Source: Myxococcales bacterium UBA5297
Lineage (GTDB): Bacteria > Myxococcota > Myxococcia > Myxococcales > UBA5297
Reading direction: 5' to 3'
Assembly (NCBI GenBank): GCA_002408385.1
Contig: DHSB01000173.1
Coordinates: 52,567-65,512 of the forward strand
Length of the DNA: 12,946 nucleotides
Positions 1 through 7,639 of the stretch are shown one piece after another (within the stretch, counting starts at the first letter, position 1; every line of letters begins with the position of its first letter). The notes beneath the pieces were generated by a model. The model had not been told where the DNA came from. It made no database searches and was given only the letters and a program-made list of their open reading frames with translations. The translations under genes were made by a program, and so were the position numbers.

Positions 1-22
1 GCCCTGCCGGCGCCGGCAGGGC
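1..22. other. Perfect 22-bp palindrome at window edge
   Basis: The first 22 bases equal their own reverse complement: the 11-base arm GCCCTGCCGGC is followed directly by its complement. On RNA it could fold into a hairpin with a very small loop. No T-tract follows on either strand within view. It could be the end of a transcription terminator for a gene left of the window, or part of a dispersed palindromic repeat. The window edge prevents deciding. Confidence 0.4.
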
Positions 23-62
23 CGGGCGGAACCGACGAGCAACTTGCCGGGGACTTGAACGC

Positions 63-95
63 GCGAAGGGCCGCTCGACAAGAGCGGCCCTTCGC
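63..95 (-). terminator. Strong hairpin downstream of the EGF lipoprotein gene
   Basis: A perfect 14-bp stem (63-76 with 82-95, arm GCGAAGGGCCGCTC) closes a 5-base loop. It lies 47 bases beyond the stop codon of the minus-strand EGF-repeat gene, where a terminator is expected. No run of T follows the stem on the minus strand, so it is either a GC-rich terminator of the kind common in such genomes or a 3'-end stabilising hairpin. The fold is certain from the sequence; the function is inferred from position. Confidence 0.55.
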
Positions 96-142
96 AGCCT
101 CCGTTCGGGCCTGGTGCGGCAGGCCAGGCCCTCAGGCTCCGG

Positions 143-3076
143 CTAGCGGACGTAGATCTCGACCCAGTCGGCCTTGCAGTCGGAGTCGTAGCACTGGGAA
201 CCAACGTCCTGCATGAAGCCGGCTTCGTTGCAGGGCCAGCCGCCCACGCACTCGACCGGGACGATGAGCTCGGCCCGCAGCATCGAGTGATCGTCAAGCG
301 ACCAGACCTCCTGTCCCGCGGGCGTGTTGGCGAGGCCGTCGTTCCAGTTGTCGGTCGCCAACAGGGTGATCGCCGCGTTCTCGTTCCCGCCGGGGAAGCA
401 GGAGGCGTTGGTGTCCAGGCCGCGCAAGGCGTACCCGAAGAGCTGCTCCTGCTCGACCTCCAGGCCCTCGGAGAAGTCGGCGCCCGAGCGCAGCCAGGTG
501 CTGTTGCAGCCGGCCGGCCAGCCGGCCGCGATGTGGGCGCCATAGCTGCGATTCTCGAGCAGCGCGCCGTAGCCGACCGCGTACTCCTCGGTGCGCAGCA
601 GCAGATCGCCCGCGGGCACTTGCGACCAGGCCGGCGACTTGAAGTCGGCGCTCTGGCGCTGGTCGATGGTCCCGAAGCCGCTCGCGTCGGTGAGCACCGC
701 CAGGCTGGTCCAGCGGCGCGCGTCGGTGTTGACCATCGAGCCGATGAGCGTCCAGCCGCCGCCGTCGCTGGTCATGTCGCACCAGACGGCGAGCGGGCCG
801 TCGCCCGGGTCGATCGTGTACTCGCCGTCGACGAGGTCCGACTCCATCGCGCTCAACTCGGCGCAGGAGGCGTAGTGGGAGCACTCGAAGCCGTCGCCGA
901 ACATCATGCTCGGGCACTCGCAGCCATAGCCGCCGATGTCGTTGACGCAGGTGGCGCCCGGGAAGCACTCGTGGTCGCCCGACTCACACTCGTCGAGGTC
1001 TTCGCAGTAGGTGCCGTCGCCCTCATAGCCCTCGCCGCAGGCACAGGCATAGCTGCCGTCGGTGTTGGTGCAGGTGGCGTTCGGGTCGCAGTCGTGGGAG
1101 CCGTCATCGCACTCGTCGATGTCCTCGCAGGTCTCGCCGTTGCCGGTGAAGCCCTCGTTGCAGACGCAGGTGTAGCTGCTGTCGGTGTTTTGGCAGGTCG
1201 CGTTCGGGTCGCAGGTGTAGCTGCCCGCCTCGCACTCGTCGATGTCGGTGCACTCGGTGCCGTCGCCTTCCCATCCTGGCTTGCAGGTGCAGGTGAAGCT
1301 GCCAGGGGTGTTGTGGCAGTTGGCGTTCATCGAGCAGTCGTCGGTGCCCTCCGCGCACTCGTCGACGTCGATGCATTCGCGGCCGTCGCCGTCGAAGCCC
1401 AGGTTGCAGATGCAGGTGAAGGTGGCGGTGTCGTTGAAGCACTCGGCGTTCGGGTCGCAGTCGTGCGTGTTGGTCGCGCACTCGTCGATGTCCTCGCAAA
1501 AGCGGCCGTCGCCCCCGAAGCCCGCGTTGCACGCGCAGGTGAAAGACCCCGGGGTGTTGGTGCAGGTCGCGTTCGGGTCGCACTCGTGCTCGCCGTTGTC
1601 GCACTCGTCGACGTCAGCGCAGGTGATGCCGTTGCCCGCGTAGCCCTCGCTGCAGGTGCAGTCGAAGCCGCCGTCGGAGTTCTCGCAGGTGGCGTGCTCG
1701 CTGCAGTTGTCGGCCCCGGTCGCGCACTCGTTGATGTCGGTGCAGGAGAAGCCGTCGCCCTCATAGCCCTCGTTGCAGGCGCAGGTGAAGCTGCCCTCGG
1801 TGTTCGTGCAGGTCGCGAGATCGTCGCAGCCGGCCTGGCCGCTCGCGCACTCGTTCACGTCGGCGCAGCCCGAGCCGTCGTCCTCAAAGCCGCTCGGGCA
1901 GCCGCACTCGAAGCCGCCGGAAGTATTCGTACAGGCCGAGCCCGAGCAGCTCGCCGTGCCGTTGGCGCACTCGTCGATGTCGGTACAGCTCAGCCCGTCG
2001 CCCTCGTAGCCTTCGGGGCATTCGCAGAGGAACGACCCCGGCTCGTTGTGGCAGGTGGCGAGGGGATGACAGCCCGCCGTCAGCTCCAGGCACTCGTCGA
2101 TGTCCTCGCAGGCTCCTTCGACCTCGGCGTAGCCCGTCGGGCAGGCGCAGACGAAGCCGCCCGGCGTGTTCAGGCAGGTCGTCCCTTCCTCGCATTCGGC
2201 CGTGCCGTCGGTGCACTCGTCGAGGTCGGCGCAGGTCAGGCCGTCGCCCGAAAAGCCGCCGTTGCAGGTGCAGGTGTAGGCCCCCTCGGTGTTCTCGCAG
2301 GAGGCGTTCGCGTCGCAAGGAGAGGTCTCGGCGGCGCACTCGTCGATGTCGACGCAGCCTTCGCCGTCCTCCACGAACCCCTCGCCACAGCCGCACTCGT
2401 AGCCGCCCTCGGTGTTCGTGCAGGCCTCGCCCGGCGCGCACGGATTGGTGCCGGCGCACTCGTCGATGTCGCTGCAGCTCGCGCCGTTGCCGGAATAGCC
2501 GGTGTTGCAGGTGCAGGTGAAGCTGCCGTCAGAGTTCTCGCAGGTTGCGTTCGCGTCGCACGGCGAGAGCGCCGCCGCGCACTCGTCGATGTCGGAGCAG
2601 CTCGTGCCGTCGCCCGCGTAGCCCGGCAGGCAGACGCACGCGTACTCGCCGTCGACCTCCTGGCAGCGCGCGCCGGCAGGGCACTCGAGCTCGTCACAGG
2701 GGTTTGCCGCCTCTTCACAGGTCTTGCCGTCGCCGGTGAAGCCTTCGTTGCAGGCGCAGGTGAACGAGCCTTCGGTATTGGCGCAGGTCGCGTTCTCGTC
2801 GCAGTCGGCCGTCTCCGCCTCGCACTCGTCGACATCCGCGCAGCTCGCGCCGTCGCCCTCCCAGCCCTGATCGCAGACGCAGACCATGCCGTCGTCCCCC
2901 TCGACGCAGCTCGCGTGCTCGCCGCACAGGGACGCATCCTCTTCGCAGGAGACGGGCTCCTCGATGCCGGCGTCCTCCTCGCCGGCTGGAACGTCGTTGC
3001 CGCAAGCGCCTGCGCCGAGCGCGAGCAGGGCGGCCAACGCGGTCGTCAAGAAGCCACGCAGATTTGGACTGGTCAT
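143..3076 (-). CDS. Lipoprotein with 17 EGF-like modules and a fibrinogen-like C-terminal domain
   Basis: The 977-residue product is a predicted surface or periplasmic lipoprotein. Residues 1-25 form a signal peptide ending in a lipobox-like AGAC (C25). From C44 to C732 run 17 six-cysteine EGF-like modules of about 40 residues. Fifteen of them (all but modules 1 and 3) begin with the calcium-binding type D-[IVL]-[DN]-E-C, and most carry the C-x-N-T-x-G-[SG]-[FY] core. Residues about 737-977 resemble fibrinogen-related or intelectin-like domains: C738, then VWCDM with C766, then DGGGWTLIG (W775), ending WVEIYVR. In animals such proteins are calcium-stiffened extracellular adhesion or lectin molecules. 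In bacteria the role is unproven; binding to cells, prey or glycans is an inference. The ATG is preceded by GGGAG (3083-3087) with 6-base spacing. The opposite strand is also open almost throughout, which is an effect of composition and repeats. The gene appears to be transcribed alone. Confidence 0.93.
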   Translation of the reverse strand: MTSPNLRGFLTTALAALLALGAGACGNDVPAGEEDAGIEEPVSCEEDASLCGEHASCVEGDDGMVCVCDQGWEGDGASCADVDECEAETADCDENATCANTEGSFTCACNEGFTGDGKTCEEAANPCDELECPAGARCQEVDGEYACVCLPGYAGDGTSCSDIDECAAALSPCDANATCENSDGSFTCTCNTGYSGNGASCSDIDECAGTNPCAPGEACTNTEGGYECGCGEGFVEDGEGCVDIDECAAETSPCDANASCENTEGAYTCTCNGGFSGDGLTCADLDECTDGTAECEEGTTCLNTPGGFVCACPTGYAEVEGACEDIDECLELTAGCHPLATCHNEPGSFLCECPEGYEGDGLSCTDIDECANGTASCSGSACTNTSGGFECGCPSGFEDDGSGCADVNECASGQAGCDDLATCTNTEGSFTCACNEGYEGDGFSCTDINECATGADNCSEHATCENSDGGFDCTCSEGYAGNGITCADVDECDNGEHECDPNATCTNTPGSFTCACNAGFGGDGRFCEDIDECATNTHDCDPNAECFNDTATFTCICNLGFDGDGRECIDVDECAEGTDDCSMNANCHNTPGSFTCTCKPGWEGDGTECTDIDECEAGSYTCDPNATCQNTDSSYTCVCNEGFTGNGETCEDIDECDDGSHDCDPNATCTNTDGSYACACGEGYEGDGTYCEDLDECESGDHECFPGATCVNDIGGYGCECPSMMFGDGFECSHYASCAELSAMESDLVDGEYTIDPGDGPLAVWCDMTSDGGGWTLIGSMVNTDARRWTSLAVLTDASGFGTIDQRQSADFKSPAWSQVPAGDLLLRTEEYAVGYGALLENRSYGAHIAAGWPAGCNSTWLRSGADFSEGLEVEQEQLFGYALRGLDTNASCFPGGNENAAITLLATDNWNDGLANTPAGQEVWSLDDHSMLRAELIVPVECVGGWPCNEAGFMQDVGSQCYDSDCKADWVEIYVR
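881..2947 (-). repeat. In-gene tandem array of 17 EGF-module repeats
   Basis: This part of the lipoprotein gene is a coding tandem repeat with a period of about 120 bases (117-126 depending on module length). The junction codons for D-I-D-E-C recur as variants of gcactcgtcgatgtc on the plus strand. The repeats have diverged at the DNA level and no two neighbours are identical, so the array is old rather than newly expanded. Module number could still vary between strains through recombination. Confidence 0.9.
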
Positions 3077-3267
3077 GATGGGCTCCCAGTTTTGGTTTGT
3101 CGGCAGGGTACGGGAATTCTCGGAGAGCGAACAGCCGAGCGGGGCTCCGCGGGCTTTCGACCTCCCGCGGCAGCTTTCTGCGAGCGCGCCTCTCGCGCCG
3201 CTCGCGCGCGTCGGGAGCGACGCTGAAGGGTGAGCGGAAGCGGACGGAGTCGAAGAAGGAGTCTTCT
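3077..3267. other. Intergenic region with hairpin and repeat-like sequence
   Basis: These 191 bases separate two minus-strand genes. They contain the ribosome-binding site of the EGF gene (3083-3087) and a 7-bp perfect stem with a 10-base loop (CCGCGGG at 3147-3153 with CCCGCGG at 3164-3170). A stretch at 3196-3224 is nearly the same as 12828-12853 near the right end of the window, apart from a CGCG insertion and one substitution. No convincing promoter boxes were found. A small dyad at 3252-3269 overlaps the stop codon of the upstream gene and lacks a T-tract. Confidence 0.5.
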
Positions 3268-4008
3268 TCAGGCGATCTGCCGGATCTGGAAGCGCAGGGG
3301 ACAGGTCTTCTTCCGCGGATCGAGCTCGGCGACCGCCTCGAGGCGCCTGTGCAGAGAGTCGATGGTCGAGGGCTGCAGCGTGAAGGCCGCGACCGAGTTG
3401 TCGAGCAGCGGGTGCGTCAGCTCGAAGATCGAGCCGAAGCGCCGGGCCGCGCGGTGACCGAGTGCCGAGCCGTGCATCTCGTGGCGGGCAACGAAGTTCA
3501 TCACCAGCACGCCGTGCCTACAGAGCCGCCGAGTCAACGTCGACATCCAGCGGGCGCCGGCCTTGGCGCGCACCGGCTCGCCGTCAACCTGGCCGTACAG
3601 ATCGTCGACGATGAGGTCGAAGGGCGGCCCCTCGTAGCTTTCGACCCAGGCCACGGCATCCGCCTGGTGCAGCTCGAAGTTGCGGCCCCGCAGGCCGAAG
3701 AAGCGGCGCGCGACGTAGAGGTGGACCGGGTCGAGCTCGACGCCGACGAGCACCTCGGGCTCGAAGAAATGCTGGAGCTGTCGCAGCACCGCGCCGCCGC
3801 CGACGCCCAGGACGAGGACGCGACGCACTCTGCCCTCGGGGACGAGGAAGGCCGGCAGCACGAGCAGATCCCACAGCCCGCCGTTGACCGGGCGGCCGAG
3901 GTTCAACTGGGAGTGGAAGACGCCGTCCGTGTAGAGCCGCCGCGTTCTTCCCGCCGAGCGGACCTCGTAGGTCGTGCCGTCTTTCTGCTTTCGCCAGAGA
4001 AGCGCCAC
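3268..4008 (-). CDS. Spermidine-synthase-fold SAM-dependent protein
   Basis: The 246-residue product belongs to the polyamine aminopropyltransferase/class I methyltransferase superfamily. The nucleotide-binding motif VLVLGVGGGAVL lies at 64-75, the acidic end of the next strand VGVELDP at 88-94, QADA at 115-118 and DLIVDDLYG at 131-139, the order seen in spermidine synthases. The N-terminal part (about 15-50) looks like a shortened version of the small beta domain of those enzymes, and the protein is shorter than the usual 280-300 residues. No partner S-adenosylmethionine decarboxylase gene is present, so the true substrate is unknown; a cytoplasmic transferase of small molecules is the best statement. 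The start is a GTG codon with a good GGAG (4014-4017) 5 bases upstream. It is probably monocistronic: 191 bases separate it from the EGF gene downstream. Confidence 0.82.
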   Translation of the reverse strand: MALLWRKQKDGTTYEVRSAGRTRRLYTDGVFHSQLNLGRPVNGGLWDLLVLPAFLVPEGRVRRVLVLGVGGGAVLRQLQHFFEPEVLVGVELDPVHLYVARRFFGLRGRNFELHQADAVAWVESYEGPPFDLIVDDLYGQVDGEPVRAKAGARWMSTLTRRLCRHGVLVMNFVARHEMHGSALGHRAARRFGSIFELTHPLLDNSVAAFTLQPSTIDSLHRRLEAVAELDPRKKTCPLRFQIRQIA

Positions 4009-4232
4009 GCTCGCTCCAGGACCGAGAGGCGCGGCAATCTAGCAGCTTCCTGCCGGCGCACGGCCCGCTGGTCTTTTTCGTGGCGGTCGCTTGGCCGGCT
4101 GTGATCTTGAGCTGGCAGGGCTGTTGGGAGGGCCGGCGCGCTCGCTCAGATGACGGGCGCGCAAGAGCACGCCGGCTCGCAGGAAGGAGAATCGACCTCG
4201 GCGTTCGGATTCGATCCCTACCGGAGGGCACG

Positions 4233-4430
4233 ATGCAGCGAGCCTCGGGCTGCGGCGCGACCGGAGCCGCGCCGGATCTCGAGTGCGCGCAGCACCGGCT
4301 CCAGATCGTGATCCTCAGCGCCGACCAGGCGATGGTGCGCGGCTGTGACCAGGAGGCGGTCTACCTGGAGAAGTGTGACCTGAGCCTCGGGAGCGCCGGC
4401 GCGAGCTGTATCTGGGGGCTGCGCAGCGGG
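4233..4430 (+). pseudogene. Orphan cysteine-module reading frame, probably a remnant
   Basis: From an ATG preceded by GGAGGG (about 4223-4228), the frame reads 66 residues that match a module of the small lipoprotein at 9897-10349. The cysteines are spaced C18-x19-C38-x9-C48, exactly as in that protein's second module, with a fourth cysteine at 59. The motif D-L-x-C, the hydrophobic strand and G-C-x-x-x-A-x-Y also match. A stretch ASGCGATG at the N-terminus resembles the lipobox area of the same family, but no hydrophobic signal peptide precedes it in this frame. There is no stop codon near the end: the frame runs on through the terminator at 4456-4494 and into antisense sequence of the next gene. 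I read it as a decayed or truncated copy; a small leaderless protein is possible but less likely. The cysteine spacing is seen directly; the decay is inferred. Confidence 0.45.
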
Positions 4431-4455
4431 CCGCGCGGCCAGCACTGGCCGGACC

Positions 4456-4494
4456 AAAAACGAGCGGGCCCGGCCGCAATGGCGGTCGGGCCCG
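4456..4494 (-). terminator. Rho-independent terminator of the 869-residue membrane protein gene
   Basis: On the minus strand a 13-bp GC-rich stem (4494-4482 with 4477-4465, one wobble pair, 4-base loop) is followed after four bases by five T residues (the aaaaa at 4456-4460 on the plus strand). It lies 49 bases beyond the stop codon at 4543. This is the most textbook-like terminator in the window. Confidence 0.8.
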
Positions 4495-4542
4495 TCTTCG
4501 TCATCGAGGGGCGCCAACCCGGAGTGCCCCCTCGCGGCAGCT

Positions 4543-7152
4543 CTACGGTGCCGAGTCGGCAACCGGCGCAGGCTCGGCCGGCGCCTTGGCCTCGCTCGGA
4601 GGCGTGGCGGGCGCCGGATCAGCGGCCGCGCGGGCCGCTTCTCGGGCGGCCTCGGCCTCGAGCTCGGCCCGCTCCTCGGCCGCGGCGGCCGCCTCGAGCT
4701 CATCCTCGCGCGCCTGCTGGACGTCGACCGCGGTCTCGAGCGCGGCGCTCGTGCGCTCGAGGCGCCTCTCGAGCAGCTCGAGCCGGTCGAGGGTCCTCTC
4801 GTTCCTGGCCTGTGCGCGCGCAAGCCGCGCCTGGGCTCGGGCGGTCGTCGCGGGGTCCTTGTCGGCGGCCGCCTCGAGCGCCTTGGTCGCCGCGTCGAGC
4901 TGTTCCTGGGCGCTGGCGACCGCCTTTCTCGCCTCCTCGACCTGCTCCTGGGCGCGGGCCTTGGCGCGCGAGAGGTGTGCGGGCACACCGAGGAAGCCGA
5001 GCGGCTGCTCAAGCTGCCGAGGCATCCATCCCTTGTGGTAGCCGAGCACTCCGGTCCCGGCGACGAGCGCGAGCACGAGCGCGGCCTGGGCCGCGTAGGC
5101 CCAGGGGCTGCGCTTGGGCTGGTAGGGGTCGGTCATGCTGCGCTCGGAGCCGCGCGGGAAGGTAGGCATCCGAGTCAGCGAGCCGCCGAAGGGGATGTTG
5201 ACCTTGACCCGGCCGTTGATGGCCCAGCCGTTGGCGTCGAGCACCGGGCCCAGGTTGCGCTGGCGCAGCTTGAGGGCGGCGATGAGCATCGAGGGGCCGG
5301 AGATGGCGAGCACGATGCCGGCCAGGCCCACCGGCATCCAGAGGCCCAGGCCGAAGAAGGCCTCGAGCAGGCCGCCGATGGCCGCGGCCGCGCCGCTGAT
5401 GGCGACGCCGATCAGGGCGATGGTGCCGAGCTCGATCTTCTTGGGCGGCGCCGCGGCCTTGTCCACGTTGGCGGTCTTGTCGGCCGCCTGCGCGAGCCGG
5501 TCCTGATTGGCCTGGTCGGCGGCGCCTGCGCGCTTCTGGAGCTGCTCCTCGACCATCCGCAGGAACTTCTTGTACGGGGACCAGAACGCCTGCCGGATGC
5601 TGATCGGGTTGTCGACGATCTTGGTGATCGTCGCGTCCCAGTCGCGCCCTTGGCGGTCGTAGAAGACGCCGTTGCGCCCGACCATCAAGTAGTCGCTGTC
5701 GCCGTCGCTGAAGACCGCGGCGATCTGCTTCTTCTCGCCGTTGGGCCGCGTGCAGTCGCAGTAGGCGAGGTAGCACTTCGACAGGCCGGCCATCGTCGCG
5801 TGGCGGGCGGGGTCGACGACCTCGACGCACAGCTCGCAGGAGCGGCTGTCGAGGTAGAGCGTGCCGGCCTGGAAGATGGCCAACTGCTCGGGCGAGTAGA
5901 AGTCGGTGAAGGCCACGAAGTTGTGCAGCAGGCGGAACAGGTCGCGGTGGAAGCGCAGCAGCTTCTCGAGCGCCGCCACTCCGTCGAGCTCCGCTCCTCC
6001 GGCCTTGTCCTGCTCGATCAAGGCGGCGAGCTCCTCCCTGGCATTCGAGGCGAGGATCTCGCGGACGCGCCCCAGCCCGAGGGACTCGACCTTGGTCGCC
6101 GGCTTGCAGGCAGCCCAGGCCAGGTGCGGGGCGAGCTTGCCGCGTAGCTCCTCCCACTGCCCCTCGGTCAGCGCGCGCTGGCCTTCGCCGAGCAGCGGGG
6201 CGACCGCGTCCGCGGTGAGCGCGGCCATCCGCGCGCTCCAGCCAGGGTTCACCTCTTCGACCAGCGGCAGCGGGCGGCCCGGCTCGACCCGGGCCAGGGG
6301 GAAGCTGGCCACCTCGTCGGCAGCGCACGAGAGGGTCTTGTCGGCGATGGCCGCATACTCGGCCTCGGCGCGGTTGAGCGGCGCCTGGGCGCGCGGATCG
6401 AAGGCCGCCAGGCGGCAGCGGGTGAAGTAGTCGTCGACCTTGGCCTGGACCGCAGCGAAGGCCGCAGCGGCCGCGGCGGTCTTGTCGCCGAGCGGCAGGA
6501 GCTCGGCGGCCGACTCCTCGGCCTTCTTCGACCAGGCCTCGAGCTCGTTCAGCTCGGCGAAGAAGGCGTCGAGCTTGGCCTGGGAGACTCCCGGGGCGCC
6601 GCTGCGGTCCTCCTCGCCACCCAAGGCGGCGACGATCTCCCCGATGAGCTTCTCGAGCTCGGGCGTGGCGGCGGTCTTGGCGGTGACGATGCTGTCGCCG
6701 TTGAAGCGGGTGTTGGTGGAGAGCGCCCGGGTGTCGACCACCTGCGCGAGGCCGATGGTGGCCGAGTCGGCCTTGTCGATGCTCTCGAGCACCCTGCGCG
6801 CCGAGGCGAGCGCGGCCTTGCCCGCGGGCTTGGCCTCGTCGAGCGCGTCGAGCCTCAGGGTGTCGGAGCCGGCGACGAGGGGGTCGAGGCTCTTGAGGGC
6901 ATCGCGGCAGAACCCGAGCGCGGCGAGCAGCTCGGGCGCGCGCACCCGGCCGTCGTTGTCGGTGTCGATGAGCGCCAGCGTCTGCTCGTCGAAGTCGAGC
7001 CCTTTGACCGGGCAGGCGAGGGCGACCCAGAGCTTGGGGTCGAGCTGGTCGAGGTGGGCAAGGTCGGCGCCCGTCTCGAGGCGGACTTGATCCAGGCCGC
7101 CGGCGCGAAAGAAGCGCCAGCGATGAGGCGAAGAGCCAGACGGAGTGGGCAT
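4543..7152 (-). CDS. Uncharacterised membrane protein with EF-hand, cysteine cluster and coiled coil
   Basis: I do not recognise a named function for this 869-residue protein. Near the N-terminus lies a canonical EF-hand loop, D63-x-D65-x-D67-G68 ending in E74, which predicts calcium binding. A long, largely helical region follows. Five cysteines, C439-x2-C442 and C460-x4-C465-x-C467, could bind a metal. Two transmembrane helices lie at about 576-600 and 604-627. They are followed by a distinctive motif RNLGPVLDANGWAING (632-647) and NIPFGGSLT, which I believe recurs in uncharacterised proteins of other phyla (from memory, unchecked). A third membrane helix lies at about 685-706. Residues about 725-840 are an Ala/Glu/Arg-rich coiled coil, ending in a Pro/Ala tail. 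The ATG has only a weak ribosome-binding site. The gene is transcribed alone, ends in a terminator, and its start faces a 487-base intergenic region shared with the divergent DUF481-type gene. Confidence 0.85.
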   Translation of the reverse strand: MPTPSGSSPHRWRFFRAGGLDQVRLETGADLAHLDQLDPKLWVALACPVKGLDFDEQTLALIDTDNDGRVRAPELLAALGFCRDALKSLDPLVAGSDTLRLDALDEAKPAGKAALASARRVLESIDKADSATIGLAQVVDTRALSTNTRFNGDSIVTAKTAATPELEKLIGEIVAALGGEEDRSGAPGVSQAKLDAFFAELNELEAWSKKAEESAAELLPLGDKTAAAAAAFAAVQAKVDDYFTRCRLAAFDPRAQAPLNRAEAEYAAIADKTLSCAADEVASFPLARVEPGRPLPLVEEVNPGWSARMAALTADAVAPLLGEGQRALTEGQWEELRGKLAPHLAWAACKPATKVESLGLGRVREILASNAREELAALIEQDKAGGAELDGVAALEKLLRFHRDLFRLLHNFVAFTDFYSPEQLAIFQAGTLYLDSRSCELCVEVVDPARHATMAGLSKCYLAYCDCTRPNGEKKQIAAVFSDGDSDYLMVGRNGVFYDRQGRDWDATITKIVDNPISIRQAFWSPYKKFLRMVEEQLQKRAGAADQANQDRLAQAADKTANVDKAAAPPKKIELGTIALIGVAISGAAAAIGGLLEAFFGLGLWMPVGLAGIVLAISGPSMLIAALKLRQRNLGPVLDANGWAINGRVKVNIPFGGSLTRMPTFPRGSERSMTDPYQPKRSPWAYAAQAALVLALVAGTGVLGYHKGWMPRQLEQPLGFLGVPAHLSRAKARAQEQVEEARKAVASAQEQLDAATKALEAAADKDPATTARAQARLARAQARNERTLDRLELLERRLERTSAALETAVDVQQAREDELEAAAAAEERAELEAEAAREAARAAADPAPATPPSEAKAPAEPAPVADSAP

Positions 7153-7354
7153 TGGGATTCTCGTGTGGGGACAGAAGGCCGAAAAGCCGGAGCGGAGTCT
7201 ACTTCACGGCCTCGGCTACGCGCAGACGGCGCGAGGGGACGCTTTGAAGCTCGCGCAGGCGCCGAGCGACGGCTTCTTCGCTGTTTGAGCACCCATCGAA
7301 GAAACGCTCCCGGGCACTGCGAACGCCCGCCGGCCGGTTTTGCGCCCGCGACAC

Positions 7355-7408
7355 TCCTGAGATGTCCGGGGTTGGCCCAAGTTGCTTGGACAGGTTGGGA
7401 ACGAGCTC
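7355..7408 (-). repeat. Dispersed repeat, copy A
   Basis: Reverse-complementing this stretch gives 39 of 54 positions identical, without gaps, to 9594-9647 (counted by hand). The perfect core is gtccaagcaacttgggc (17 bases) and contains the small dyad CCAAG-CAA-CTTGG. Flanking blocks GAGCTC[AG]TTCC and CCGG-x-CATC are also conserved. Both copies sit in gene-free gaps, as expected for a dispersed intergenic element. Confidence 0.6.
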
Positions 7409-7476
7409 GGCAGCGCTGAGACCAGCAGCCGATAGGTCGAGCGGAGCGGCGCTGGTCTGCCGTGATGGTCCCTCGC

Positions 7477-7492
7477 GCAGGCTGCAACCTGC
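7477..7492. promoter_or_regulatory. Operator-like dyad
   Basis: The sequence gcaggctgcaacctgc is a 16-base dyad with a single mismatched pair. It sits directly against a possible -35 element of the plus-strand outer-membrane protein gene, where a repressor or activator site would act. The symmetry is seen; regulatory use is speculative. Confidence 0.25.
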
Positions 7493-7520
7493 TTGCTCGA
7501 GGATTTGCCAAGCCTATAGG
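7493..7520 (+). promoter_or_regulatory. Possible promoter of the DUF481-type gene
   Basis: TTGCTC (7493-7498) and TATAGG (7515-7520), separated by 16 bases, resemble weak sigma-70 boxes. TATAGG is one of very few AT-containing hexamers in this gap. If used, the transcript would have a leader of a little over 100 bases before the ATG at 7640. Confidence 0.3.
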
Positions 7521-7639
7521 GTGCCGACCGCATCTGCCGGGACCTCCGGGAGAAACGGGCCCTTGAGCCCTGCATCGAAGCGGGCAGCCTCCCGGCGACA
7601 CGTTCTTCGCCTTCAAGACCAGCAAGGAGTGATCTCGTC

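Larger units (their letters stand above)
7153..7639. other. Divergent intergenic region of 487 bases
   Basis: The gap separates the minus-strand membrane protein gene from the plus-strand outer-membrane protein gene and must hold both promoters. No reading frame here looks protein-like. It contains one copy of a dispersed repeat (7355-7408), a dyad (7477-7492) next to a possible promoter (7493-7520), and a possible branched RNA fold (CCGGGAG at 7546-7552 with CTCCCGG at 7589-7595, enclosing a GGGC/GCCC pair). The last would lie in the leader of the plus-strand gene. Confidence 0.5.

Noticed and set aside
32..60. Possible third copy of the gcaacttg repeat core
   Set aside because: Only nine bases match and the flanks do not align, so chance is a sufficient explanation.
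287..3226. A 979-codon open frame on the plus strand opposite the EGF lipoprotein gene
   Set aside because: Its product is a monotonous Val/Ala/Gly/Arg repeat (ALVDVGAG-type) that simply mirrors the complement of the EGF array codons; it has no domain, signal or ribosome-binding site.
3252..3269. GAAGAAG/CTTCTTC-type dyad as terminator of the spermidine-synthase-like gene
   Set aside because: The stem is short and AT-poor only in part, overlaps the stop codon, and no T-tract follows on the minus strand.
4431..5165. Plus-strand frame continuing from the cysteine-module remnant to 5165
   Set aside because: It runs through a terminator and then antisense to the coiled-coil coding part of the membrane protein; the sequence is Arg/Pro/Ala-rich noise caused by high GC.
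4975..6147. 390-codon plus-strand frame inside the 869-residue gene
   Set aside because: It is a GC-driven shadow with no recognisable domain, fully antisense to a frame with clear motifs.
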